NCBI GenBank assembly: GCA_017506865.1
Contig: JAFCMP010000334.1
Span: 620,001 to 684,000, forward strand
Direction: 5' to 3'
DNA length: 64,000 nucleotides
From: Tribonema minus
Lineage: Eukaryota > Sar > Xanthophyceae > Tribonematales > Tribonemataceae
Shown here piece after piece: positions 49,253 to 60,599 of this stretch. The position numbers and the translations under genes are program-made. The first letter of the stretch is position 1, and the number at the start of each line of letters is the position of its first letter. Under the pieces are notes generated by a model, which saw only the letters and a program-made list of their open reading frames with translations, was not told the origin of the DNA and searched no databases.

Positions 49253-50762
49253 TCAATCACCATCACCGGGACTGCCTGTGTCTCGCGCAGCAATGTAAGC
49301 CCTCAACCGCTCCAGCTGCGGCGAATTGACAACCCGATCTGCGCCTGCGAGAGGCAGCAGCCGCTGCGCGTCGCAGCGGCAGCCACGCTGCTTCACCAGA
49401 TGCGCAAGCAAGCGCAGGTGGCATCGCCGCACCGCGGTGTCCACAGCGCTCGACGGCGTAGCTCCGTGCTCCTCGATGAGCCACTGCACGACGTGCACGT
49501 GGCCTCCCCACGCCGCCTCTTCCACCAGCGCCGTGAGCTCGCTGCGCTCCTGCGCGTGCGGCGCAGCGTGCGCGGTTCCGCCAGTGCTGGGGTACGCCGC
49601 ATGGCCAAACAGGATCCTCCCGTGGCCCATGAGAAACTGCAGGGTGGCCAGGTGCCCCTCGTTGGCGGCGAACTCGCGAAAGCTCCGCAGAGAGCCGGTT
49701 CTCCAGTTCTTGCGCCGCTGCGACACCCATGTCAGCGCCAAGCCTGCGTCTCCGTGTAGTGCCAGCTCCTGCCCGATGAGATGCCAGATGATACCGTTGT
49801 CCGCATTTCGTTCCGCCAGCGCCAAGTGGCGGTAGACGGTGTGCAGGAGGCTCACGTCGCAGCAGTGGGCGGCGCCATAGACGGCGCGAAACGTCATCTG
49901 CAGCCCCAGCTCGCGTAGGCGCTGCAAGACCGCGAGGGACCCTGACAGCCCTGCGGCGTAGTTGAGAGTGTCCTTGTTGCACTGCGGCAGGGCTTCCTTG
50001 AGGCCGCAGCTGATGGCGATCCCCAGTCGGCTCGGCGTTGACACCGCCATGTAAGGATGTGTGCCGCACATGTAATGAAGCCTCGTCTGGCCTTGCACCA
50101 GAGCGGTCGTGTATGCCGCCTGCACGAGCCTGCTGACTGTGGCCATGTATAGCCAGTCCCCGGGCACGACATACGCCATGACCCGCGTCAGCAGCTCTGC
50201 ACTGCACAAGACCTGAGGTGCGTGCCGGAGCAGGCTCTTTCACGCATTTGCGGGCAGGCCCGTCGTGGCTGGTGTCCAGTGCAGTCTTGAAAGCGGCGAT
50301 GCTCTGCTCCAGGATCACCATGGCGTGGCTCAAGCTCAGCAAGCCTCGCACGGGCGTGTCCGATTTGCGCAGCTCTTGTATCACAAGCTGCATGCTGGAG
50401 TGCTCTGCAGCGGTGACTGGCAGGTCCTCTGACGCCTTGTGCATGTCTGGTTCGCAAGACCAGCGACACAGGCAGGCAGGGCACACGCATGATTAGCAGA
50501 GGCTTCTTTGAGCGTAGCATTGAGGAATTTCAGGCAAGCTTGGTCAGGAAACATGAAGTCGACCCCGTCCCTGTCATCGAATACTCTCATCACCGTGTAG
50601 CAGGCAATAGCATGTGGACGATTCACCTGCTGAATCAGGAGCTGCTGCTGGATCGAAGGAGGGCAAGAGCCACGGTCTGCTTTCCATCAGTGACTCGTAT
50701 CTGGCCAATATGGCCACATACAGGTGCTGCTCATGGCGCTTGTCCTCAAGCGCTGTGGACAT
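49253..50762 (-). CDS. F-box-like/ankyrin-like protein, paralogue 1, two exons with a frameshift
   Basis: Exon 1 is 50762-50627 (MSTALEDKRHEQHLY) and exon 2 is 50446-49253, joined in phase 1. Exon 2 holds a helical region, then SAELLTRVMAYVVPGDWLYM, an F-box-like hydrophobic stretch. Degenerate ankyrin-like units follow, such as YAAGLSGSLAVLQRLRELG and GGHVHVVQWLIEEHGATP. Compared with the paralogue at 59-60.6 kb there is one extra base near 50205-50222, which shifts the frame just before SAELL. The frame before the shift happens to stay open for long. This is either a recent disabling change or a sequence error. If intact it may be a substrate receptor for ubiquitin ligase (inference). A copy of its 5' flank exists at about 60.7-61.0 kb. 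Confidence 0.65.
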
Positions 50763-52485
50763 GGCGCTGTGTGGATCGCTGGCTGGCTCCCTAAGAAAAA
50801 AAATCACAACTTCAACTTACTTCGAGGGCCTCGAAGGTGGTGCCCAGCGCACATTGTCGAGGCGGCTCGCTTTGCACCGAGCCGCGATAGCGCCACCAGT
50901 ACGGGCTACCGGACCGCAGCGCTATGCGCCACATGCGCGGCGCTCGCGGTGGTTCCTCCAGCGCCGCGCGCACCACAGCGGCATCCGCCTCTCACTCAAG
51001 TGCGCGCTCACTGCGCTGGGTCGCGTCCGGTGGCGCGCAGCTGCGCGGTGGTTGCAGCGTTTTGCTGAGCGCTGAGTGCGGAAGGTGTGTGCGCTAGCAG
51101 CAGGGTCGCCTGCAGGCGAGCGCAACTGTACGCGTGCTGCATGGTGGTGGCGCCTGCGCGTGCTCATCAAGTGCGCGCCTCCATATGTCTGGAACAACGC
51201 GAGGAGCGTCTGCAGCACAGACGGAGGTAGCACGAGAACGTAGGCCCACGTACAACGGCAATCGCGGCGGCACGCGGGTCTTGCGCCCACCGCAGTACTG
51301 CCGCCATCATGTCACCCAATGGCATGATGTCAAAGCACACCAGTTGCTGCCCGATGGACACAGCAAAGTCTGGCGGGGTGACATCTACCACTCTTGCCTC
51401 GCACAAGCACCAACATTACTGACACTTCTTGCAGACTATCAGCGCCAAGAGCTGCATGCAGCGAGCCCGCAACTGCGGCGCTGCCGTTGGCTCGCACAGC
51501 AGCCGTTGGCTCGCACAGCAAGTACTTCAGCACACCCATGTTCGCAAGCTGCAGCTGTGCTTTCGTGCTGCCATCTTCCCAGCGCAACACGCCAGAACGC
51601 GCATCGTGCCTCCGCTGGCGTTTCTGCCCATACAACTGTCTTCATCGCTATTCCAGAGGCGTACACCACGTGGCTCTCTGCTGCCGTGTGGCACTCTCGC
51701 ACCAGCGCCGCCAGCGCTGCCGCCAACGCCACTGGCACACAGCGTCCTGACCGGTGGTTGCTGCACAGTCAGCACCCACCGGCGCCCCCACGCCAGTGGA
51801 CGCTGCAGCTGCTGGTGTTGGCATCACCTCCGCTGCTGCTGCGACCCCATACTGCGCACCAGTTGGTGGCGCACTGCACGGCGCACGTCCACGTGGTCGC
51901 GCAGCGGACAGGCACTGAAGAAGGGGCAGGTTTGCTGAAGGCGCATCAATTACAGGCCTGTTGGACATCCGGACGCCAGCATCATGCATGGTGACGCATC
52001 AGCAGCAACGACGGTGCCGCACGCCGGGATCATCATCATGCCGCCAGCGGCAACGGTGATGGCTTCAAGAAGTTCATCTCGTCCTTTCGTAGCCTGCAGC
52101 AGCAGCTGCTGCTGCAGCCCCTCAATTCCTCCGCATCACGCGCCAGCTGCGGCTGTGCGTCCTCCTGCAGTGGCGCCGGCACTCGGCGGCGTCGCACGGC
52201 GTGAGCGCGAGTTCTGCGACGATGGCCTTCGTATGTCGGCGTAGCGCAGTGCCGCACCGCGTCACGTGTGCGCCCTGAACCACAATTAATATTGACCGCA
52301 ACACCACTCAGTGCTCAATCTAGGAACTTGCTTGGAACTTTCTGAGGCTTTCCAGGAGGTGTCAAGGTCTTTCCTGGAACGGTCCACCAGAATAAAAACC
52401 GAATCCATACACTGTGTGGTGAGTCGTGAGCCACTCCATTCGGCTTGCCTCGCCAGTCATCAAGGCTTTCTTCGTTTTGGGAGAC
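50763..52485. other. Mixed region with eroded minus-strand coding fragments
   Basis: Minus-strand fragments in different frames look protein-like, for example DFAVSIGQQLVCFDIMPLGD near 51370-51310 and LANMGVLKYLLCEPTAAV near 51550-51500, possibly armadillo-like. A piece near 52240-52130 resembles one at about 57.4 kb. No consistent splice chain was found. The long plus frame at 51134-51994 looks like a shadow. Confidence 0.3.
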
Positions 52486-54023
52486 ATGGCGCAGGACGGG
52501 AAGCTGGACTCCGGCTGCGACTGCTTCGACCTTCTTGGCGGTGCGTGTTTGCTGGACACGGTGTTGGAGCTGCTAGGTCCCGGTCACTTTCTGCAGATAG
52601 CTCTTGTCTGCACCAAGTGGCGAGCTTCGTACGTTCGCCTCTTCCCTAAGCCCCTATCCAGCTGTCGATGCATCTTGAGCTCCGGTTCTCTCACTGTCGT
52701 GGAGTGGGCCGTCGAAGCCGCATTCGTGCGGTACCCCCAATCAGCTCTAGAGCGGTGGGCGGCGGTGCGAATGTGGACGCAGCTGGCAGCGAAGCGGGGC
52801 GTGCTGCAGGTGCTGCAGCTGGCGGGCAACTTACTGCCAGGGTGGGAATGGAGGAGGAGGGGCATAGGGGATTCGAGCCTCTGCTCGCATTGCCTCGAGC
52901 ATCGACCATATTCCGTAAGGGATCACGAGGCCTGGACGAGTGCGTGCCACCGAGCGTCGCCCTCTGCTGACAGCTGCTGTAGCGACTGTCACTGTGCGGC
53001 GAGGAACTGCCACTGCGTGGTGTCGAACGCAGCCATCGGCGGTCATCTTGACATCATCAAGTGGGCGGCTCTTCGAGGCTGCACCTTCTGTCCCACCGCT
53101 GCCGCGCACTCCGTCCGGCACGGCCACCTGCGCGTCCTGCAGTGGGCCCACCGCACGAGGCGCATACGGCCAAGCTCAGAAGTGCTGGAGGCAGGGGCCG
53201 TCAGCGGCAGCATCGAGCTTGTGCAGTGGCTGCGCGGGATAGGCTGTCCGTGGGCGCCAGCCGTTGCCGCCACCGCGGCAAGGCACGGGCATGCGCAGCT
53301 GCTGGACTGGGTGCTGGCCCGCCGCTGCCCCCGCACCGAGTGGGTGTGTATCAACGCTGCGTTCGGCGGGCACATCGAGGCGCTGCGGGTGGCGCGCGCG
53401 TGGGGCTGCCCGTGGGATGAGGAGACAGCGCGCGGTGCCGCCGAAAACGGCCAGCTGGCTGCGCTGCAAGTGAGTGCATAAAACATTGCATTGCTTAACC
53501 ATTGTGATTGATCATTTGCGATGGCCGGCGTGCATTAGTCTCAGGCACGCACGCTCTACTTAAGAGTCGAGAAGCGAGGCTTTAGAGGGTTGGTGCTCGG
53601 TTGTGTTCATTGTGTACAGCAGTGGCACCTCCAGGATGACATTGTACACTTGTACGGTACTACCTGATTGTTACTAGTCTAGGACTATACTATGATGAGG
53701 ACTGCAAGCTGCTGACCCTGCTGCTGCTGCCACCGTGCGCTGCTGCTGCTGCTGCTACTGCTGTGCTGCTGCTGCAGTGGTTGGCTCAGCAAGGATGCCC
53801 CTGGGACGCCCGGGTATGCGTAGCCGCTGCTGCTGGAGCTCACCTGGAGGTGCTGCAGTGGGCTCGCGACAGTGGCTGCAACTGGGACTTGAACCAGCAT
53901 CCACTGCCGTGGCTTCCTCAGGGTCTGGCCAACGTGGTCCAAGAGTGGATTGAGGCCAACGAGTGGCCTCTGGCTGAGCCTGTTGATGACGAAGATTATG
54001 AAGAATTCGGTGACGACTGGTGA
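52486..54023 (+). CDS. Ankyrin-like repeat protein with F-box-like N-terminus, two exons, 409 aa
   Basis: Exon 1 is 52486-53469 and exon 2 is 53778-54023 (TGA), joined in phase 0 (QLAALQ to WLAQQGCPWD). The ATG at 52486 has a good context (gacATGG). Residues 20-50 (LLDTVLELLGPGHFLQIALV, then CTKWRASY) are F-box-like. From about residue 185 come at least six degenerate ankyrin-type units of the GHLxxLxWxxxxGCPW form: GGHLDIIKWAALRGC, HGHLRVLQWAH, SGSIELVQWLRGIGCPW, HGHAQLLDWVLARRCP, GGHIEALRVARAWGCPW and GAHLEVLQWARDSGC. The C-terminus is acidic. This repeat style is common in large families of brown algae and other protists and in giant viruses. The function is probably protein binding. A CTG-rich tract ends the intron. 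Confidence 0.75.
53710..53777. repeat. CTG-type trinucleotide tracts
   Basis: CTG/CAG-type runs lie here and at 22739-22762, 40143-40235 and 44165-44210. All are in introns, directly before an acceptor here and just after donors at 40137 and 44154. Confidence 0.85.
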
Positions 54024-55119
54024 GTGAAGCCTCATACTACTAGTAGTAGCAGTGTGCTGAATTGTCCTCTTTGATGCAGATGGGGCTGTCTGCGCGTGTA
54101 TTGTAAACTACACAGCTGCGACGCGGCTTGCCAGTGGTTACAGGGACATATAGGGGGACTCTGGTGGCGGGGGACAAGCTAGACTGGGATGGGTCTTAGA
54201 TCAATTGATTAGAGTCAACTGGTATACCCGAAGATGAGACTATGCACATCAAACTGTATCTATAGAGGTAAGGGCAAGAGAAATATCAGCATCAGGGTCG
54301 AAGGAGCAAGGTGCGCGATGGCGCATGCACTACAGCAGCAAGCAGAACACAGTGACTGGTAGCAGCAATTTTTTTAAAAAAGTTGACGTTTAGTTGGGCT
54401 AAGCTACGACAGTGGTTGCAGAAGAGGTTGAATGGTTGTGCCGATACGTGCAAGATCTGTTGAAGCCACACCTCAATAATTTGTTTCCATTTTGCACTGC
54501 TGGAAGGCAGAGAACCGCTGCTGCCATTGCGCTACACAGCTGCGTTTAGGTTAGTTTAGGGTTGGGGTAAGGATCAGGGTAAGAGTAAGGGTCGGGGTCA
54601 GGTTTGGGCCTAAAGTGCAACCTAACCCTAAACGAAGGCGTGTGCGTATAATACGTGGATGGTTGTGACTGGGGAGTCAGAACTCGGCGAGGGTACATAG
54701 GGTTAACTTGAGGGTAAGTAACAACAAGGGTTGAAGTTGAGGTAGGGGTTCGGGTGAGGCTGAGGCTGCAGTGCAGCCAACTCCACGTCCAAGGTGGTGG
54801 GCATGTCTTCGTGAACAGCTGCGGCTGGGGAACATGTACAAATGGTACAAGATGCATCTACTGTGATTACATCTACTGCATTTACGACGAAAAGTCATAT
54901 TTACCACATGCCACCCAAGAGCACACGCACTCAGGTTTCCATGTACTTTGCAGTACAATACCTTGAAGTCAATCAGCTAAAACGCCTAAAATGAGTCATA
55001 TGGTGTATGGTTGTCCCCGGCGTCGCACAGAGGGCCCCTTGCCTGATGAAGCCCAGCCCAATTACAAAAAGAACTAATCCACCCTAACGCTACCCCCGAC
55101 TGCACCTCTACCTCTGCGC
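54024..55119. other. No gene assigned
   Basis: Contains degenerate TTAGGG-like stretches (54545-54610) and short open frames with no recognised motif. Confidence 0.4.
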
Positions 55120-55467
55120 AGGTGGCCCACTTACACTGATTACATCGAGTTGTTCTGCTGCTGGGCTGATGTCGACTACGACTGGCGCGCCACCGACTTC
55201 CCGCGCCCACGCGCCCACACAGCGGTCCATAAACACCGTGACCACAGACGCAGACGCCGTCAGCTGCTGCGGCGCGCAGCGCGTGCGTCTGCAGCAGCGG
55301 CGGCTGCAGGGCGTGCGGGGCGCAAGTTGAATGTGAAGTTGAAGTTGAGCGGGAAGTGCTCGCGCACAAGCAGTGGCAGCAGCACGCGACGGCGGCGCGA
55401 GGCGCGGCGCGAGGCGCGCGGCTGGCGCGACGCTTTGGAAGATTTCGACTTGGGGACAGCATGCTGA
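55119..55467 (+). CDS. Possible terminal exon, Arg/Ala-rich
   Basis: After a pyrimidine-rich tract and gcgcag, a frame reads WPTYTDYIELFCCWADVDYD and then an Arg/Ala/Lys-rich tail ending at TGA 55467. The first part is protein-like. No partner exon was identified and the family is not recognised. The opposite strand also has a long frame here. Confidence 0.3.
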
Positions 55468-55810
55468 ATGACGCCAACAACACTTTAAAAAATAATGCAG
55501 AACTTCGATGAACGTGCAACAAGGAGTCCGGCCTATGTCTTGTCCTTTTTCTTGTAATGCTTTCTGGTAAGAGTCACAAGCGACATCTGGCTTATAAGCT
55601 CTGAGCGCTGTACTCTGAGAAGCGATGTGTGGAAGTGGCAGCACTTGGGATGTGCTGTGCAAGCCGCTCTGCTCTGCATTGCTCAACGGCCACTTCACAT
55701 CTAAAGCAATGCATCCGTATCAGCAGGTACACGGATAACTGCACGCGCTCCGCCCTTGTAGTTCAAGAGAGCCTGCGGAATGACCCCTCTGCCTATTGCC
55801 CCCGCATGAA

Positions 55811-57660
55811 TCACTCTGCCCACGCATCCAGCGCAAAACTGCAGATCCGCACCATCGTATAGTAGCCCGCAAAAGAATTCAGCAAGTGCTTCGACGCTGT
55901 CCACAGTGCGCTCACGCGCTGCCTGCGCCAGCGCTCGCTGCCCCGCGCCTCCTCGCGCAGCAGAACATACGCTGTGAACGTGTATGCATTTGCGATGACG
56001 CCGGCGCAGCGCTCGTCCCGCGCAACAACATCAACAGTGCCGTCAGCGACGGCAGGTACCCCCACCCGTTCTGTCCGAGCCAGGAGCCCACTGGCCGCTG
56101 CGCAACGCGCCACACGCGCAGCATGCGAAAGCCCACGTCCAGCGCCGCGCGCGCCTCGGCAGTGTCCGCGTCATACGCAAAGTGCGCACGAACAGTGGCT
56201 GTCTCAGAGGACGCGTCCGGCGGCAGCTGCGCGGCAATCTGCACACGCTGCTGAGCGCTGGCAGCGGAGGGCGCGCGCGACGTAGGCGGGCGCAGCGGCA
56301 GCGCCGCGTGCAGGGTTGCGGCTTCAAGCACGTACTTCATGACCGTCACGTCAGCGCCGGTGGCCCTTCTGTAGAGGCGCGCGCCTCCGTACCAGAACGG
56401 ATTTGTTGAACATGTGCAGCGCGGCATTGGCGACATTGAGGGCGTTGCCAAAGTACGCGCCGAAGATGGCATGGCCCTGTCAGGGCGCGGCGGCAGTGGC
56501 AGCGGTGCTGCCTGCGCCGCGCGCCCACCACAGCGCCGCCGCTGCATCGCCCACAAAGCGCACCAGCCGCTGCAGGAAAGCCGCGGCCGCAGTGTGCGGA
56601 CTGCGGTCACCGTGCCTGCATAGCAAGCGCCCTCAAACTCCTGCCATACATCCAGAACACCCTGCGTCAGGGAGCGCATGCAGTGCGTCCACGGGTGTGG
56701 CGCCGCCACTGGTGCGAGCAGCAGGCTCTTGTGTGCAAACGCAACGTCGCACCGCGTGTGCGGCTGGTGCAGCACGGCCTCGCCTGCGCACGCGCATCTG
56801 AACGCGCAGCGCTCCGCCACTGACGCGTCCGCGCATACGGCCTTCATAGTTGCCCTCGCCATCGCGGTACTCGTTTGCTGCCGTGCCCCGTACTTGCTTT
56901 GCCGCGGTCAGCGCTGCCGCCAGCGCCTCCAGAGCGGCGCGATCGTGCGCAGGGTGGCGGCGCTGCAATAACCTCGCACCGCCGCCTCCACGCTGGCGCC
57001 TGCTGCTGCTGCCGCTGGCGTCGCCGCCGCGGTCGCATCGCAGCGGCACAGGCTGCGCACGAGCTGGCCGCGCATCATGTGGTGGACGCAGGCGCGACGG
57101 TGCAGCAGACAGGCACCAAAAAATTGGCAGACACATGCGCTCGAGGTTTTCCAGTTCCACAATGTCCATGAAGCCAGCAAGAGCCGCTACATGCATCATT
57201 CTGCATATGCAGTCGCCTCCAGCGCTTTCTGCACGGGTCCGATGGAAGCAAACTTGGAGGCGGAAGCTACGGCGGCGGCAGCGCACGCCGGGGCAAACGC
57301 GGCTGCCGCATCGATCCTCTCCCGATGGCGCCTGCAGCAGCTGCAGGCGCACACCCTGCAGTGCTTCTGCATCGTGGGCTAGCGGCAGCTGCTCATCCTC
57401 CTGGAGGCGGCACTCGGCAGTTTTACGCGGTGGAATGGCGCATTTAGCGGCGACACAGTGTGCGTGGTGCTGGCGTCCAAGTGGCGAAGCAGTGCAGAGA
57501 GCGCCGCGCCGCGCATGCGTCTTGGACCACAATGGCTTGAATGAAGTGGCAGTTGCCGTGCAATCAAGCGCAGCATCCGCGTCCCCCCTGCGCAGCTTCA
57601 TGAGGCTGATGTTCACGTTCACCTTGCTGAGCTCCCATGCAGAAGCAGTACACTGAGTTG
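55811..57660 (-). pseudogene. Eroded locus with TPR-like and perhaps SET/MYND-like parts
   Basis: On the minus strand at about 57645-57500 the frame reads ELSKVNVNISLMKLRRGDAD, then SFKPLWSKTHARRG, close to a TPR unit of the kind found in TPR-SET proteins. Further along are CACAGEAVLHQPHTRCD and HPWTHCMRS (56.8-56.7 kb), which recall the SMYD layout. Next are FGNALNVANAALHMF (about 56.44 kb), a long frame at 56360-55912 with WLGQNGWGYLPSLTALLML, and ANAYTFTAYVLLREEARG. The good pieces lie in different frames without clean splice sites between all of them, so I read it as decayed or partly unresolved. Confidence 0.3.
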
Positions 57661-59062
57661 GCATTGAAGTACACGTGTCACGCACTTGGAGCGCGAGCGC
57701 GTCAGTACTCTGCGCTGCACTGCTCTGTAGATATTGAGACACGTCGTTGACACTGCGTGAGCGCAACTCTCTAGACAGCCTGTGCGCGCGCAGCACTCTT
57801 CACTCTCTGCGGCTGCCAAGACACGTCCACAATTGTTTTTCACCACCAGTGTAATTACATAAGCTCAGCTTAGCGAATGAACTGGCTGAATTATTGTTGA
57901 AATATGTCATGGGCATAGGAGGAATGAGCACACGCAAAGAGGGACAAGCGGAGATTACAGTGACAATCTGCCAGACACGTACAGCAAGCTAACTTAAAAA
58001 GCGGTTAGAAAGGCGGCAGCACCAACGCTCACCAAAATTAATCACTGGGTGAACTTAGGTGCCCTTGATGGCAGGTGCAATCTGTATCGATGGCGCCAAG
58101 GGGGTTTAGGAGCTGTTGAAGTCAAAATTTTAAGCATGACCATATGTCTGGCAGCCGCCAGGTATCGCAGGCGCATATCCGGCAGCCTTCAGGTATCCTC
58201 ATCAGGAGGCTCATGCTTGGGCACACAAGTGCTCAAGCCTCGATGATGATGTCCTGCATCACTGACACGTCATGCTCATCTGCTTGTGCTGCTTCCAGTT
58301 TTGCTGAGCGCTGCTGCGCAATGACCTAGGTGACACACATCTCCAGCCAGCCCCAAGAGGGCGCCACATGCTACCACAGCCTCCAACGTTGGCAGCAAAT
58401 TCCAAATTGGTTGACTGGCACGCTGCAATGCTTCATATACCTTTGTGGCATTTTGCAAGTGATAGAGATGCCAGCAGTTTTAGCTACTGAAGCCCTGCCA
58501 GAGGGCTGTCAGCCCTTTCGGTCTGAAAACTACAGCAATATGAACTGGTGAAGAGAGAGGTTTGCCAACAGAAACTAGGAACGCGCGTGTGAATGCTGTG
58601 TTGCTGGGCAAACGACGTGGTTGCGCAACAAAAATGCAGCAAAGCACAGCTCCATCTAGCAAGGGTGCTGCAATGAGGCATCCAACCAGGCATGAGAATC
58701 ATAAACAGCCCGCAGTGAAGCACAATAACAATCATGCAAGCTAAAGAGGTGCGTCACCGATGAGCGGCTGAAGCATGTTGAGATGGGCGAGTGCAGGCGC
58801 CCAAAGCGTTTCAGAGAAACTGCGGCAGTGATTGGGTGCCAGAAACATTCAATTAAACACTGTCCGATGCACTTGCTGATAGTACTGCAGCAAAAAACTT
58901 AATGTGATCTGCACCACTAACTTGCACTAATGGTACAGAGAACAAGAAAATTTTACGCACAAGTGCGTGTCGAAGTGTATGCGTGGGGCAGTATGTAGCA
59001 CAGTAACGTACCAGCTGCAGAGACGTCGCCGATGACGCCGTAAGTTGATCCGCAAGTCCTCA
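57661..59062. other. Downstream flank of the pseudogene, part of a segmental duplication
   Basis: No gene is seen. Much of 58050-59062 is matched by 62220-63245. Confidence 0.5.
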
Positions 59063-60567
59063 TCAGCAGGACTGCCTTAGTGTTGCGCGCTTCTGTATGT
59101 AGGCCCTCATCCGCTCCCGCATCGCATCGCCGCATCTGCCCTCTTCGACCAGATCACAATATTGCTCCGTGTCGCACCAGCATCTGTGCTGTTTCACCAG
59201 ATACGCCAATACGCGCACGTGGCCACTGCGCACTGCGTCGTTGGCTTTGCGGCGAAGCCCCCTTCTCATCGATGAGCCAGCGCACAATGTCTATGTGGCC
59301 GCCACACGCTGCCCGCCACAGCAGCGCCGCGACCACGTCGCTCCCGACCTGCTCACAATGAGCGGTTTCGCCAGCTTCGCACGACGCCACGCAGCCGAAC
59401 AGCACCCTCCCGTGGTCCACGAGGAACTGCGGGGTGCCGAGCTGACCCGCTTCAGCAGCCGCACCGCAGAAGCTGTGCAGAGAGCAGGGTCCCCAGTCGT
59501 TTTGACGCTGCGACAGCCACGTTAGCGCCGCGCCTTTGTCTCCGTGCCGTACCAGCTGCAGCCCCACTATGTGCCAGCTAGTCTTGTCCATGACGTCCCG
59601 TTCCGCCGACGGCAGCTGCCATAAGAGTGCGTGCAAGAGGCTAACGTTGCAGTGCTTAGCGGCGCCCCTGATCGTGGCGTAGCTTGTGTGCAGACCCAGG
59701 TCGCGCAAGCGCTGCACCACGGCAAGGGATCCTGATGCCCCGGCGGCATAGCTGAGGGGGAATTTATTGCTCAGCGAAGCGTTGAGGTACTGCGACAAGC
59801 CGTCCTTGAAGCCGCAGCTGATCGCAAACTCCAGCCGGCTGATGGATGTAACGGCCAGATTGGGGTTTGTGAAGCAGATGCTCTGCAGCCCTTCCTCCCT
59901 CCGCACCAGAGAGGTCATATATGCCGCCTGCACGAGCCTGGTGACTGGGGCTATGTATAGCCAGTCTCCGGGCTCGACGTACGCCATGACCTGCACCAGC
60001 AGCTCTGCACTGCAGAAGATGTGAGTGCATGCCGGAGCAGGCTCTCTGATGAATTTGGGGGCAGGCGCGTCGTGGCTGGTGTTTGAAGCAGCCTTGAGAG
60101 CGGCAATGCGCTGCTCTAGGATCAGAATGGCGTTGCTCAAGCTCAGCAAGCCTCGCACGGGCGTGTCCTATTTCAGCAGCTCCTGTACCACCAGCTGCAT
60201 GCTGGAGTGCTCCGCAGCGGTGGCTGACAGGTCCTCTGACGCCTTCTGCAGGTCTGCGTTGCAGGACAAGGCGACGCAGTCAGAAACATGGCATGAGAGC
60301 CTTCTGCTGCTCAAAAGACTCAGTGCGACGATCGCAGATTGCCTTGCAAACTTAGAGCCAAGCACATGCTCCTGCATATTGTCATCACCTTGCAGGGCAC
60401 AAGCAACGTGCAGTGACAGTACCTGCTGGATCTGCTGCAGCCGCGTCGAAGGTGGACAACAACCACGGCCTGCACAGTAGCAGCAGCTCGTATCTGGCCA
60501 GCATGGCCTCGTACAGATGCTGTTCATGGCGCTTGCGGCCAAGTGCTCTTGAGGCGGCGGCGGACAT
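59063..60567 (-). pseudogene. F-box-like/ankyrin-like paralogue 2, disabled
   Basis: Exon 1 is 60567-60423 and exon 2 starts at 60253, in phase 1, exactly as in paralogue 1. The reading frame is broken twice. An in-frame TAG lies at 60170-60168 where paralogue 1 has a Ser codon (LRKSDTPVRG). A deletion of about 5 bp lies near 59240 in the C-terminal repeats, after which the frame continues as NDAVRSGHVRVLAYLVKQH. Between these the frame is open and well conserved (SAELLVQVMAYVEPGDWLYI, YAAGASGSLAVVQRLRDLG). The F-box-like part and ankyrin-like units match paralogue 3 more closely than paralogue 1. Confidence 0.72.
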
Positions 60568-60599
60568 GAAACTCCAACCTTCACTTCCATGAAGTTCCA

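Noticed and set aside
49263..50486. A 407-codon minus-strand frame at paralogue 1
   Set aside because: Its first part is the true exon 2, but after about 50215 it reads the wrong frame relative to both other paralogues.
51134..51994. A 286-codon plus-strand frame
   Set aside because: Composition is typical of a shadow frame in GC-rich DNA, and no motif or paralogue supports it.
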